64,000 nucleotides of DNA from Klebsiella planticola ATCC 33531 (GTDB lineage: Bacteria; Pseudomonadota; Gammaproteobacteria; Enterobacterales; Enterobacteriaceae): contig NZ_JMPP01000014.1 of NCBI RefSeq assembly GCF_000735435.1, positions 372,001-436,000 of the forward strand, written 5' to 3'. Of the stretch, positions 55,822-64,000 are shown piece after piece. Under the pieces are notes generated by a model that worked only from the letters and a program-made list of their open reading frames with translations, ran no database searches and was not told the origin of the DNA. Within the stretch, counting starts at the first letter, position 1. Each line of letters starts with the position of its first letter. Both the position numbers and the translations under genes were made by a program.

Positions 55822-58212
55822 ATGTCACAGACTTCTTTTAATAAAGATCAGTTTCAGGCTGCACTGACCCGTCAGTGGCAGCATTTTGGCTTACAGTCCG
55901 CTTCTGAGATGACTCAGCGTCAGTGGTGGCACGCCGTAAGCGGCGCGCTTGCCGAGCTGTTGGCCGCTCAACCGGTGGCGAAACCGGCCAAAGGGCAGCG
56001 TCACGTCAACTACATCTCTATGGAGTTTTTGATCGGTCGCCTGACCGGCAACAACCTGTTGAACCTGGGTTGGTATCAAGGGGTGAGCGATGAGCTGAAG
56101 GCTCATGACATTCACCTGACCGATCTGCTGGAAGAAGAGATCGATCCGGGCCTCGGCAACGGTGGTCTGGGCCGTCTGGCAGCATGTTTCCTCGACTCCA
56201 TGGCGACCGTTGGCCAGTCGGCAACCGGCTATGGCCTGAATTATCAGTATGGTCTGTTCCGCCAGTCTTTCGAAGATGGCCAGCAGGTTGAAGCGCCGGA
56301 TGACTGGGGGCGTAGCCGCTACCCGTGGTTCCGTCATAACGAACAGCTGGATGTGCAGGTTGGGATCGGCGGTAAGGTCAGCAAAAGCGGCGCCTGGGAA
56401 CCGGCGTTCGTGATTACCGGCCAGGCCTGGGATCTGCCGGTGCTGGGGTACCGCAATAACGTGGCGCAGCCGCTGCGTCTGTGGCAGGCGACCCATGCGC
56501 ATCCATTTAACCTGACCAAATTTAACGATGGCGATTTCCTGCGCGCAGAGCAGCAGGGTATCGACGCGGAAAAACTGACTAAAGTGCTTTACCCGAACGA
56601 TAACCATCAGGCAGGGAAAAAGCTGCGCTTAATGCAGCAATACTTCCAGTGCGCCTGTTCGGTTGCCGATATTTTGCGTCGCCACCATCTTGCGGGTCGT
56701 AAGCTGGCAGAGCTGGCGGATTACGAAGTAATCCAGCTCAACGATACCCACCCGACCATCGCCATTCCTGAACTGCTGCGCGTGCTGATCGATGAGCACC
56801 AGCTGAGCTGGGATGATGCCTGGGCCATCACCAGCAAAACTTTCGCCTATACCAACCACACGCTGATGCCTGAAGCGCTGGAGTGCTGGGACGAGAAGCT
56901 GGTAAAAGCCCTGCTGCCGCGTCATATGCAGATCATTAAAGAGATTAATGACAGATTTAAGAAGCTGGTCGAGAAAACCTGGCCTGGCGATAAGCAGGTG
57001 TGGGCGAAACTGGCGGTGGTGCATGACAAGCAGGTTCGCATGGCGAACATGTGCGTGGTCAGCGGATTTGCGGTCAACGGCGTTGCCGCGCTGCACTCCG
57101 ACCTGGTGGTGAAAGATCTGTTCCCGGAATATCACCAGCTGTGGCCGAATAAGTTCCACAACGTGACCAACGGCATTACGCCGCGCCGCTGGATTAAACA
57201 GTGCAACCCGGAACTGGCCGCGCTGCTGGATAAGACGCTGAAGAAAGAGTGGGCTAACGACCTCGATCAGCTGATCCATCTGGAGAAATATGCTGACGAT
57301 GCTGCGTTCCGCCAGACCTACCGTGAGATTAAGCTGGCTAACAAAGTTCGCCTGGCTGAGTTTGTTAAGACGCGTACCGGCATCGAGATCAACCCGCAGG
57401 CGATTTTCGATATCCAGATTAAGCGTCTGCACGAGTACAAGCGTCAGCATCTCAATCTGCTGAACATTCTGGCGCAGTACAAAGAGATTCGTGAAAACCC
57501 GCAGGCGGACCGCGTGCCACGCGTGTTCCTGTTCGGGGCGAAAGCCGCACCGGGCTACTACCTGGCGAAAAATATTATTTTTGCTATCAACAAGGTGGCG
57601 CAGGCGGTGAATAACGATCCGCTGGTGGGCGACAAGCTGAAAGTGGTCTTCCTGCCGGATTACTGCGTCTCTGCGGCGGAAATGCTGATTCCAGCGGCGG
57701 ATGTCTCAGAACAGATCTCCACGGCGGGGAAAGAAGCCTCCGGTACCGGCAACATGAAGCTGGCGCTGAACGGCGCGCTGACCGTCGGGACTCTTGATGG
57801 TGCGAACGTTGAAATCGCCGAACAGGTCGGCGAAGAGAATATCTTTATCTTTGGTAACACCGTTGAAGAAGTTAAGGCGCTGAAAGCGAAAGGTTATGAC
57901 CCGCTGAAATGGCGTAAAAAGGACAAGCTGCTGGATGCGGTCCTGAAAGAGCTGGAAAGCGGCAAGTATAGCGATGGCGACAAGCATGCTTTCGACCAGA
58001 TGCTGCACAGCCTGCTGAAAGGCGGCGACCCGTACCTGGTGCTGGCGGACTTCGAAGCGTATGTTGCCGCGCAGAAACAGGTGGATGAGTTATACCGTGA
58101 CCAGGAAGCCTGGACTCGCGCGACGATTCTGAATACCGCGCGCTGCGGCATGTTCAGCTCCGACCGCTCAATTCGCGACTATCAACAACGTATCTGGCAG
58201 GCAAAACGCTAA
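55822..58212 (+). CDS. malP: Maltodextrin phosphorylase MalP
   Basis: A 796-residue PLP-dependent GT35 enzyme releasing glucose-1-phosphate from linear maltodextrins in the cytosol; E. coli MalP is 797 aa. The PLP site [27 protein letters not shown] (TGNMKLA where GlgP has TSNMKFA) is intact. MalT-activated; malQ follows after 10 bp. Confidence 0.97.
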   Translation: MSQTSFNKDQFQAALTRQWQHFGLQSASEMTQRQWWHAVSGALAELLAAQPVAKPAKGQRHVNYISMEFLIGRLTGNNLLNLGWYQGVSDELKAHDIHLTDLLEEEIDPGLGNGGLGRLAACFLDSMATVGQSATGYGLNYQYGLFRQSFEDGQQVEAPDDWGRSRYPWFRHNEQLDVQVGIGGKVSKSGAWEPAFVITGQAWDLPVLGYRNNVAQPLRLWQATHAHPFNLTKFNDGDFLRAEQQGIDAEKLTKVLYPNDNHQAGKKLRLMQQYFQCACSVADILRRHHLAGRKLAELADYEVIQLNDTHPTIAIPELLRVLIDEHQLSWDDAWAITSKTFAYTNHTLMPEALECWDEKLVKALLPRHMQIIKEINDRFKKLVEKTWPGDKQVWAKLAVVHDKQVRMANMCVVSGFAVNGVAALHSDLVVKDLFPEYHQLWPNKFHNVTNGITPRRWIKQCNPELAALLDKTLKKEWANDLDQLIHLEKYADDAAFRQTYREIKLANKVRLAEFVKTRTGIEINPQAIFDIQIKRLHEYKRQHLNLLNILAQYKEIRENPQADRVPRVFLFGAKAAPGYYLAKNIIFAINKVAQAVNNDPLVGDKLKVVFLPDYCVSAAEMLIPAADVSEQISTAGKEASGTGNMKLALNGALTVGTLDGANVEIAEQVGEENIFIFGNTVEEVKALKAKGYDPLKWRKKDKLLDAVLKELESGKYSDGDKHAFDQMLHSLLKGGDPYLVLADFEAYVAAQKQVDELYRDQEAWTRATILNTARCGMFSSDRSIRDYQQRIWQAKR

Positions 58213-58222
58213 GGACAGGCCT

Positions 58223-60310
58223 ATGGAGACTAAACGCCTTGATAACGCCGCGCTGGCGGCGGGAATAAGTCCTGACTACATCAATGCGCACGGTAAGCCG
58301 CAGTCAATTGCTGCGGCGACTAAACAACGTCTGCTGGATGCGATGCATCGTACAACAACCGCCACGAAAGTGGCGGTTGACCCGCTGCCGCCGGTGCAGG
58401 TTTTCACACACGGCAAGAAAATGTCGCTGCCGGTCGCCGGTCGTGGGGAATTCCAGTGGATCCTCACCACCGAAGAGGGGAAACAGTATCAAGGCAAAGT
58501 GCGTGGAGGGGAGACCCTCCCGCTGCCGGCCAAACTGCCGGAAGGCTATCATTCGCTGACCCTGACTCAGGATGGCGAACGCTGGCATTGTCGGGCGATT
58601 GTGACGCCGGTGCGTTGCTATGAGCCACAGGCCCTGAAAGAGGGGAAAAAACTGTGGGGCGCCTGCGTACAGCTTTATACGCTGCGCTCGGAGAAAAACT
58701 GGGGAATCGGCGATTTTGGCGATTTACGCACCATGCTGCCGGAGATTTCCCGGCGCGGCGGCGCGTTTATCGGCCTTAACCCGATTCATGCGCTCTACCC
58801 GGCCAACCCGGAGAGCGCCAGTCCCTACAGCCCATCCTCACGCCGCTGGCTGAACGTTATCTATATTGACGTTAACGCGGTCGATGATTTTCGCCTGAGC
58901 AAAGAGGCGCAGGCCTGGTGGCAATCGCCGGAGACGCAGCGGGCATTACAGGCCGCGCGTCAAACCGATGATGTGGATTATACCGCCGTGACCGCGTTGA
59001 AAATGACCGCGCTGCGCATGGCCTGGAAGCGATTTTCCGCCCGTCACGATGAGGCGATGACGGAGTTCCGCCAGTTCGTGCTTCGTGAAGGTGAAAGCCT
59101 GTACTGGCAGGCGGCGTATGACGCCCTGCACGCCTGGCAGGTACAGCAAGATCCGCTGCGCTGGGGCTGGCCTGCCTGGCCAAAAGCGTATCAGGATATC
59201 AACAGCCCGGAAGTGAAAGCGTTCTGCACCGAGCAGGCCGACGAGGTGAGTTTCTACCTCTGGCTGCAGTGGCTGGCGTATTGCCAGTTCGCCGAATGTT
59301 GGCACACCAGCCAGCACGACGCGATGCCGATTGGCCTGTACCGCGATCTGGCGGTGGGCGTGGCGGAAGGCGGTTCGGAAACCTGGTGCGACCGCGAGCT
59401 GTATTGTCTGAAAGCCTCCGTCGGGGCGCCGCCGGACATTCTTGGCCCGCTGGGACAAAACTGGGGTCTGCCGCCGATGGATCCGCATATCATCGTCGCC
59501 CGTGCCTATGAGCCGTTTATTGAGCTGCTGCGCGCCAACATGCAAAACTGCGGTGCCTTGCGCATCGACCATGTGATGTCGGTTCTGCGTCTGTGGTGGA
59601 TTCCGTATGGTGAAACCGCTGACCACGGTGCCTATGTGCAGTATCCGGTCGATGATCTGTTATCGATTATGGCGCTGGAAAGTCAGCGTCATCGCTGTAT
59701 GGTGATTGGCGAAGATCTGGGTACCGTACCGGTGGAGATTGTCGGCAAGCTGCGTAAGAGCGGCGTCTATTCCTACAAAGTGCTCTATTTCGAAAATGAC
59801 CATGAGAAGACGTTCCGCGCGCCGCAGACGTATCCGGAACAATCAATGGCGGTGGCGACAACGCATGACCTGCCAACGCTGCGCGGTTACTGGGAAAGCG
59901 GAGACCTGACGCTGGGTAAATCGTTAGGTCTGTATCCTGATGAAGGGGTTCTGCGTGGCCTGTATCAGGATCGTGAACTGGCGAAGCAGGGGCTGCTGGA
60001 TGCGCTGCATCAATATGGCTGCCTGCCTAAACGCGCCGGGCATAATGCCTCGCTGATGGCGATGACCTCGACCCTCAATCGCGGTATGCAGCGTTACATT
60101 GCGGACAGCAACAGCGCATTGTTGGGGCTACAGCCGGAAGACTGGCTGGAAATGGCCACCCCGGTCAATATCCCGGGAACCAGCAGCGAATATCCGAACT
60201 GGCGGCGTAAGCTCTCCACGACCCTTGAGCAGATGTTTGCCGATGAGCGGGTGAATAAGCTGATTAAGGATCTGGATAAGCGGCGCAAAGCGGTCGCTAA
60301 GAAGAAATAG
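58223..60310 (+). CDS. malQ: Amylomaltase MalQ (4-alpha-glucanotransferase)
   Basis: A 695-residue GH77 enzyme that disproportionates maltodextrins, making substrates for MalP; E. coli MalQ is 694 aa. Conserved blocks are GLNPIHALYPANPESASPYSPSSR, CGALRIDHVMSVLRLWW (nucleophile Asp), VIGEDLGTVP (acid/base Glu) and ATTHDLPTLRGYW. A strong bidirectional terminator follows. Confidence 0.97.
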   Translation: METKRLDNAALAAGISPDYINAHGKPQSIAAATKQRLLDAMHRTTTATKVAVDPLPPVQVFTHGKKMSLPVAGRGEFQWILTTEEGKQYQGKVRGGETLPLPAKLPEGYHSLTLTQDGERWHCRAIVTPVRCYEPQALKEGKKLWGACVQLYTLRSEKNWGIGDFGDLRTMLPEISRRGGAFIGLNPIHALYPANPESASPYSPSSRRWLNVIYIDVNAVDDFRLSKEAQAWWQSPETQRALQAARQTDDVDYTAVTALKMTALRMAWKRFSARHDEAMTEFRQFVLREGESLYWQAAYDALHAWQVQQDPLRWGWPAWPKAYQDINSPEVKAFCTEQADEVSFYLWLQWLAYCQFAECWHTSQHDAMPIGLYRDLAVGVAEGGSETWCDRELYCLKASVGAPPDILGPLGQNWGLPPMDPHIIVARAYEPFIELLRANMQNCGALRIDHVMSVLRLWWIPYGETADHGAYVQYPVDDLLSIMALESQRHRCMVIGEDLGTVPVEIVGKLRKSGVYSYKVLYFENDHEKTFRAPQTYPEQSMAVATTHDLPTLRGYWESGDLTLGKSLGLYPDEGVLRGLYQDRELAKQGLLDALHQYGCLPKRAGHNASLMAMTSTLNRGMQRYIADSNSALLGLQPEDWLEMATPVNIPGTSSEYPNWRRKLSTTLEQMFADERVNKLIKDLDKRRKAVAKKK

Positions 60311-60361
60311 TGCCGCCGTTTCTCCGGTGACACCGGGGAAACGGTGTGAGAAAGGGCCAAC

Positions 60362-60399
60362 AAAAAGGCCGGGTCGCGTATGCGGACCCGGCCTTTTTT
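60362..60399. terminator. Bidirectional terminator between malQ and gntT
   Basis: AAAAAGGCCGGGTC and GACCCGGCCTTTTT pair around GCGTATGCG. Runs of T follow on the plus strand and, by the leading A run, on the minus strand too, so it serves both convergent genes. Confidence 0.92.
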
Positions 60400-60414
60400 A
60401 TGCTGACGTCTGGC

Positions 60415-61731
60415 TTACACCACCATCCCCAGCAGCAGACAGCCAACCAGGCCGCAGACTGAGATAATGGTTTCCAGCACCGACCACGACCGGATGGTTT
60501 CGCCGATGGTCAGGTTGAAGTATTCCTTAAACAGCCAGAAGCCCGGATCGTTCACGTGAGAGAAGATAACGCTGCCGGAACCAACCGCAATAACCATCAG
60601 TTCCGGGCTGACGCCGGTGGTGGCAATCAGCGGTGCAGCAATCCCGCCGGCGGTGATGGCGGCAACGGTCGCAGAACCGAGCGCAATACGCAGTACCGCC
60701 GCGATAGACCAGGCCATAAACAGCGGGGACATGTTGGATTCATGCATGATAGAGGCGATGTATTTATCCATGCCGCTATCCACCAGCACCTGTTTGAAGG
60801 CGCCGCCGCCGCCGATGATCAACAGCATCATGGCGATAATTTTGATCGAAGAGGTCAGCGTGTCGTTGATCTGCTCCATGGAACGCCCACGGTTCAGGCC
60901 GAAGGTGAACAGGGCGATGAGAACCGCAATCAGGGTCGCCATTACCGGGTCGCCGAAGAACTCGGCAACCGGCAGGAAGGCGTGGCCTTTCGGCAGGATC
61001 ATCTCGGCAACGGCACGCATCGCCATCAGGATCACCGGTACCAGTGAAGTCCAGACGCTGACGCCAAAGCCCGGCATCTCTTCTTCGCTGAAGGTTTTCG
61101 GGTTGTGCAGCCCTTCCGGAATCGGCTTATCAATGCCTTTCAGGAAGCGAGCGAAAACCGGACCGGCAAGGATAACCGTCGGGATAGCCAGAATCGTACC
61201 GTACAGCAGGGTCTTACCCATATCAGCGTGGAAGATAGTGGCAATCGCCGTTGGGCCCGGGTGCGGAGGCAGGAAACCGTGAGTCACGGAGAGCGCGGCC
61301 GCCATTGGAACGCCGACGTACAGCAGCGGAATGCGGGCAGACGCGGCAATGGTGAACACCAGCGGCAGCATCAGCACAAAGCCCACTTCGTAGAACAGCG
61401 CGAAGCCGACGGTAAAACCGGTCAGCACGACTGCCCACTGGATGTGCTTTTTCCCGAACTTAGCGATTAAGGTTGTGGCAATTCGCTGAGCGCCGCCGCA
61501 ATCCGCCAACAGCTTACCGAGCATAGCGCCAAAGCCCATGATCAGCGCGAGACTGCCGAGGGTTCCCCCAACGCCGTTTTTAATGGATACGATGACTTTA
61601 TCCAGAGGCATACCTTGCATAAGTCCGACGGCGAGTGCCACCAGAACCAGAGCGATGAAGCCGTTCATCTTGAAACGGATCATCAGCAGCAACAGCAGGG
61701 CAACCCCGATAGCAACGATGACTAATGGCAT
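60415..61731 (-). CDS. gntT: High-affinity gluconate permease GntT
   Basis: A 438-residue GntP-family gluconate:H+ symporter with about 12 helices, same length as E. coli GntT. Conserved ALFYEVGFVLMLPLVF, HGFLPPHPGPTA and VIFSHVNDPGFWLFKEYF are present. Controlled by GntR through two operator-like sites upstream. It complements lower-affinity GntU at 36 kb. Confidence 0.95.
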   Translation of the reverse strand: MPLVIVAIGVALLLLLMIRFKMNGFIALVLVALAVGLMQGMPLDKVIVSIKNGVGGTLGSLALIMGFGAMLGKLLADCGGAQRIATTLIAKFGKKHIQWAVVLTGFTVGFALFYEVGFVLMLPLVFTIAASARIPLLYVGVPMAAALSVTHGFLPPHPGPTAIATIFHADMGKTLLYGTILAIPTVILAGPVFARFLKGIDKPIPEGLHNPKTFSEEEMPGFGVSVWTSLVPVILMAMRAVAEMILPKGHAFLPVAEFFGDPVMATLIAVLIALFTFGLNRGRSMEQINDTLTSSIKIIAMMLLIIGGGGAFKQVLVDSGMDKYIASIMHESNMSPLFMAWSIAAVLRIALGSATVAAITAGGIAAPLIATTGVSPELMVIAVGSGSVIFSHVNDPGFWLFKEYFNLTIGETIRSWSVLETIISVCGLVGCLLLGMVV

Positions 61732-61751
61732 AATTTACCTGGCCTTACATT

Positions 61752-61765
61752 TGTTATGGGTAACG
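61752..61765. promoter_or_regulatory. GntR operator near the gntT start
   Basis: TGTTATGGGTAACG matches the GntR palindrome TGTTACCGGTAACA except for the A of the left half and the last base. It lies 20 bp upstream of the ATG. Confidence 0.7.
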
Positions 61766-61890
61766 TCAAATTTCAATTTTTTTCGTTTGCTCTGCCTGAG
61801 CCGGCAAACGGTGTGGCGCCATAAAATCGACTATCACTCCTGTAGGAAAGGATAGCTGGCTATTTTTATAGCAGCGGTGCCTGAAAGAGA

Positions 61891-61906
61891 TGATACGGGT
61901 AACATA
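61891..61906. promoter_or_regulatory. Second GntR operator upstream of gntT
   Basis: TGATACGGGTAACATA keeps one perfect GntR half-site, GGGTAACAT, about 140 bp from the first. E. coli gntT is also controlled from two spaced gnt boxes, suggesting repression by looping. Confidence 0.6.
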
Positions 61907-62027
61907 TGCAGGTTGAGAATCACCCGTCGGGGTAAAATTTTAAATATGAGACTTAAGTCATACTCTTTCCCGGGTTTTTGCCGGGTGGTTCAGGGGGAAA
62001 TGTTGTGCGGTAACATCGGCAGGGGCG

Positions 62028-62053
62028 GCCCGGCTGGGCAAATGCCGCCGGGC
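62028..62053. repeat. REP palindrome downstream of nfuA
   Basis: GCCCGGC-TGGGCAAATGCC-GCCGGGC is a 7-bp stem in the gntT-nfuA gap (347 bp). It probably marks the 3' end of the nfuA transcript. The rest of the gap is the gntT control region. Confidence 0.7.
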
Positions 62054-62078
62054 TTAACATCGGGAAGAGGGGGGGGAC

Positions 62079-62654
62079 TTAGTAGTAAGAGTGCTCGCCG
62101 CGCTGGTGTTCGGTCAGATCGCGCACGCCTTTAAGCTCAGGGAATTCGTTGAGCAGCTGTTTCTCGATCCCTTCTTTCAGGGTCACATCGACCATTGAAC
62201 AGCCGTTACAACCGCCGCCGAACTGCAGGATGGCCAGACCGTCTTCGGTGATTTCCATCAGCGTAACGCGTCCGCCGTGGCCGGCCAGCTGCGGGTTAAT
62301 CTGTGATTGCAGCAGGTATTCAACGCGTTCCATCAGCGGAGCATCGTCGGAAACTTTGCGCATCTTGGCGTTCGGTGCTTTCAGCGTCAGCTGAGAGCCA
62401 AGCTGATCGGTAACGAAGTCAATTTCAGCGTCTTCCAGATACGGCGCGCTGAGTTCGTCGACATACGCAGTCAGTTGCTCAAACTTCAGCGCCGTGTCGG
62501 TGTCTTCCACCGCATCCGGTGGGCAATAGGATACGCCGCACTCAGCGTTTGGGGTGCCGGGATTAATCACAAATACGCGAATTTGTGTCCCTTCTTCCTG
62601 ATTTACCAGCAATTTGGCAAAGTGCGCTTGTGCAGCATCGGAAATACGGATCAT
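62079..62654 (-). CDS. nfuA: Fe-S biogenesis protein NfuA
   Basis: A 191-residue carrier that delivers [4Fe-4S] clusters, important in oxidative stress and iron starvation. The N-terminal A-type-like domain lacks the usual three cysteines; the C-terminal Nfu domain has the cluster-binding [12 protein letters not shown] with Cys149 and Cys152. Same length as E. coli. It follows gntX by 58 bp, with its own IscR-type site between. Confidence 0.97.
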   Translation of the reverse strand: MIRISDAAQAHFAKLLVNQEEGTQIRVFVINPGTPNAECGVSYCPPDAVEDTDTALKFEQLTAYVDELSAPYLEDAEIDFVTDQLGSQLTLKAPNAKMRKVSDDAPLMERVEYLLQSQINPQLAGHGGRVTLMEITEDGLAILQFGGGCNGCSMVDVTLKEGIEKQLLNEFPELKGVRDLTEHQRGEHSYY

Positions 62655-62666
62655 AGCGTTGGCCTA

Positions 62667-62691
62667 ATAGTTGACTATTTTACTTGGTTAT
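62667..62691. promoter_or_regulatory. Type 1 IscR site at the nfuA promoter
   Basis: The 25-bp window starting ATAGTTGACTATTTTACTTG matches 22 of 25 positions of the type 1 IscR consensus (ATASYYGACTRWWWYAGTCRRSTAT). A -10-like TATTAT on the minus strand (62690-62695) overlaps its edge. IscR repression of nfuA is known in E. coli. Confidence 0.75.
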
Positions 62692-62712
62692 AATACGCCC
62701 ATCAGCAGGGGT

Positions 62713-63387
62713 CTACAAGGTACGGCATATACACCATACCTGAACCGTCGCGGCGCCGTTTCGCAAAAGCAGGCGGGATATTTCAGCGACGGTGCTTCCG
62801 GTTGTGACGACATCATCCACAATGGCGATATGGAGGCCGCGCACCGATATTTCAAGCTGAAAGGCATTTTTCAGGTTCTGTTTACGCAAGCGTGCAGAGA
62901 GGTGGTGCTGGGTCGCAGTGCGTCGCTGGCGACGTACAGCGTCATGGTGCCAGGCGCACTGCAGCCAGTAAGCCAACGGTCGGCATAGCAGGTCGCTTTG
63001 ATTGAAGCCTCGTCGCCATTGACGTCGCTGCCATAGCGGGACGCTGACGAGCCGGTCTGGTCGAGGGAATCCTTCCCTCTGGCGAACGCGTAATAGCAGC
63101 AGTCGTGCCAGCGCTGACGCCAGTTCCGGGCGACGGGAAAACTTAAGCTGATGGATCAAACCGCTCAGCGGTGGCCGGTAATCATTGACCGTCACCAGCC
63201 GTTGCCACGGCGGCGGATTCCGCAGGCAGCGGCCGCAGGGGACTCTGCTGACCGCTGCAGGCAGACCGCACCGTGGGCAAAGCGAATGGGTAAGCGCCAG
63301 CGAGGTCGCGCAGCAGGAGCAGATTCCCCAGTTGTCGATCGCCACCGGCATTTGGCATAGCCAGCATAAGCTGTGTGCTGTTAGCAT
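62713..63387 (-). CDS. gntX: GntX/ComF-family phosphoribosyltransferase-like protein
   Basis: A 224-residue protein with an N-terminal double zinc ribbon (CWLC, CSCC, CPRCG, CGRC) and a C-terminal phosphoribosyltransferase fold with the PRPP loop VDDVVTTGST. This is the ComFC layout; homologues are linked to DNA uptake, and E. coli GntX to use of DNA as a nutrient. The name comes from an early gluconate link that is probably indirect. Divergent from bioH across 37 bp. Confidence 0.93.
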   Translation of the reverse strand: MLTAHSLCWLCQMPVAIDNWGICSCCATSLALTHSLCPRCGLPAAVSRVPCGRCLRNPPPWQRLVTVNDYRPPLSGLIHQLKFSRRPELASALARLLLLRVRQREGFPRPDRLVSVPLWQRRQWRRGFNQSDLLCRPLAYWLQCAWHHDAVRRQRRTATQHHLSARLRKQNLKNAFQLEISVRGLHIAIVDDVVTTGSTVAEISRLLLRNGAATVQVWCICRTL

Positions 63388-63424
63388 ATTTCACCTCGTA
63401 ATGGTGGAAAGAGAACAGTAACTG

Positions 63425-64000
63425 ATGAACGACATCTGGTGGCAAACCGTGGGGGAAGGAAATTGTCATCTTGTGCTCCTGCACGGATGGGGGCTGAATG
63501 CCAGGGTATGGGATTGCGTGACGCCGGAACTGGCCTCGCACTTTACGCTGCATCTGGTTGACCTGCCGGGATATGGTCGTAGCAGCGGCTTTGGCGCTCT
63601 GTCGCTGGAAGAGATGGCACAGCAGGTACTGAGCCAGGCCCCGGAGCAGGCTATCTGGCTGGGCTGGAGCCTCGGCGGGTTGGTGGCCAGTCAGATTGCC
63701 TTGCAACACCCCGGACGCGTACAGGCGCTGGTCACCGTGGCGTCCTCACCCTGTTTTGGCGCCGATGGCGACTGGCCCGGGATCAAAGCGGAGGTGCTAA
63801 GTGGCTTTCAGCAGCAGTTGAGCGAAGATTTCCAGCGTACCGTAGAGCGGTTTCTGGCGCTGCAAACGCTGGGGACGGAAAGCGCTCGCCAGGATGCCCG
63901 GGCGTTGAAAAGTACCGTGCTGTCGTTGCCGATGCCGTCCGCAGAAGTGTTGAACGGCGGACTGGAGATCCTTAAAACGGCCGATTTACGCCAGCCTCTG
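63425..64000 (+). CDS. bioH: Pimeloyl-ACP methyl ester esterase BioH, 3' truncated by the window
   Basis: The first 192 codons of an alpha/beta hydrolase that demethylates pimeloyl-ACP methyl ester, ending the fatty-acid-based phase of biotin synthesis. It opens [21 protein letters not shown]; the nucleophile is Ser82 in GWSLGG. E. coli BioH is 256 aa, so about 64 residues, including the catalytic His, lie outside. Divergent from gntX. Confidence 0.95.
   Translation, partial: MNDIWWQTVGEGNCHLVLLHGWGLNARVWDCVTPELASHFTLHLVDLPGYGRSSGFGALSLEEMAQQVLSQAPEQAIWLGWSLGGLVASQIALQHPGRVQALVTVASSPCFGADGDWPGIKAEVLSGFQQQLSEDFQRTVERFLALQTLGTESARQDARALKSTVLSLPMPSAEVLNGGLEILKTADLRQPL

Noticed and set aside
46104-58212. 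glgP and malP as a recent duplication
   Set aside because: They differ in length and clearly match distinct orthologues (glycogen versus maltodextrin phosphorylase), so the duplication is ancient.

Overview
This window is a stretch of enterobacterial core chromosome. Gene order and protein sequences match the E. coli/Salmonella segment running from yhhS through zntA, ftsYEX, rpoH, liv, ugp, ggt, ryhB, gnt, asd, glg, glp, mal and nfuA to bioH. The roughly 55-60% GC, several protein lengths and the accessory content suggest a member of the Klebsiella/Raoultella group. The genus is inference; the family is near certain. About 50 protein genes and one small RNA are recognised. There is no rRNA, tRNA, CRISPR array, prophage or insertion sequence.

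Layout. 1-7.4 kb: yhhS (cut by the window start), dcrB, yhhQ, tusA, zntA with its ZntR operator, yhhN, yhhM, yhhL and rsmD. 7.6-12.2 kb: the cell-division/secretion operon ftsY-ftsE-ftsX, then heat-shock sigma factor rpoH. 12.1-16.5 kb: a three-gene accessory block absent between rpoH and livJ in E. coli, made of a MocR/GabR-type regulator, a divergent class-III (GABA-type) aminotransferase and an amino-acid permease. 16.7-23.8 kb: branched-chain amino-acid uptake (livJ, panM, livKHMGF). 24.1-29.0 kb: the glycerol-3-phosphate ABC system ugpBAECQ. 29-34.2 kb: yhhA, ggt, yhhY, the iron-responsive sRNA ryhB, yhhX and yhhW. 34.3-37.3 kb: gluconate genes gntR, gntK and gntU. 37.4-48.6 kb: a decayed yhgN remnant, asd, and the glycogen operon glgBXCAP. 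48.6-52.5 kb: glpD divergent from glpE, glpG and glpR. 52.5-60.3 kb: malT divergent from malPQ. 60.4-64 kb: gntT, nfuA, gntX and the 5' part of bioH.

How the genes work together. The window concentrates carbon storage and uptake: glycogen synthesis and breakdown, maltodextrin breakdown, glycerol-3-phosphate uptake and oxidation, and two gluconate transporters under one repressor. Visible control sites include a 20-bp-spacer MerR-type zntA promoter, GntR operators at gntK and gntT, GlpR and CRP sites at glpD/glpE, MalT boxes at malP, a CRP site at malT, a Fur box at ryhB, a type 1 IscR site at nfuA, a sigma-E promoter overlapping a DnaA box at rpoH, and CsrA-type GGA motifs before glgC.

Less ordinary features are the MocR-aminotransferase-permease block, an ERIC element between yhhQ and a candidate PurR box, two perfectly periodic tandem repeat arrays (119 bp x2 and 77 bp x3) made of REP-like units, the yhgN relic, the lack of an rtc locus between glpR and malT, and an enlarged acidic domain in FtsY. 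I did not find a convincing wholly new system; the MocR block is the best candidate for undescribed physiology.
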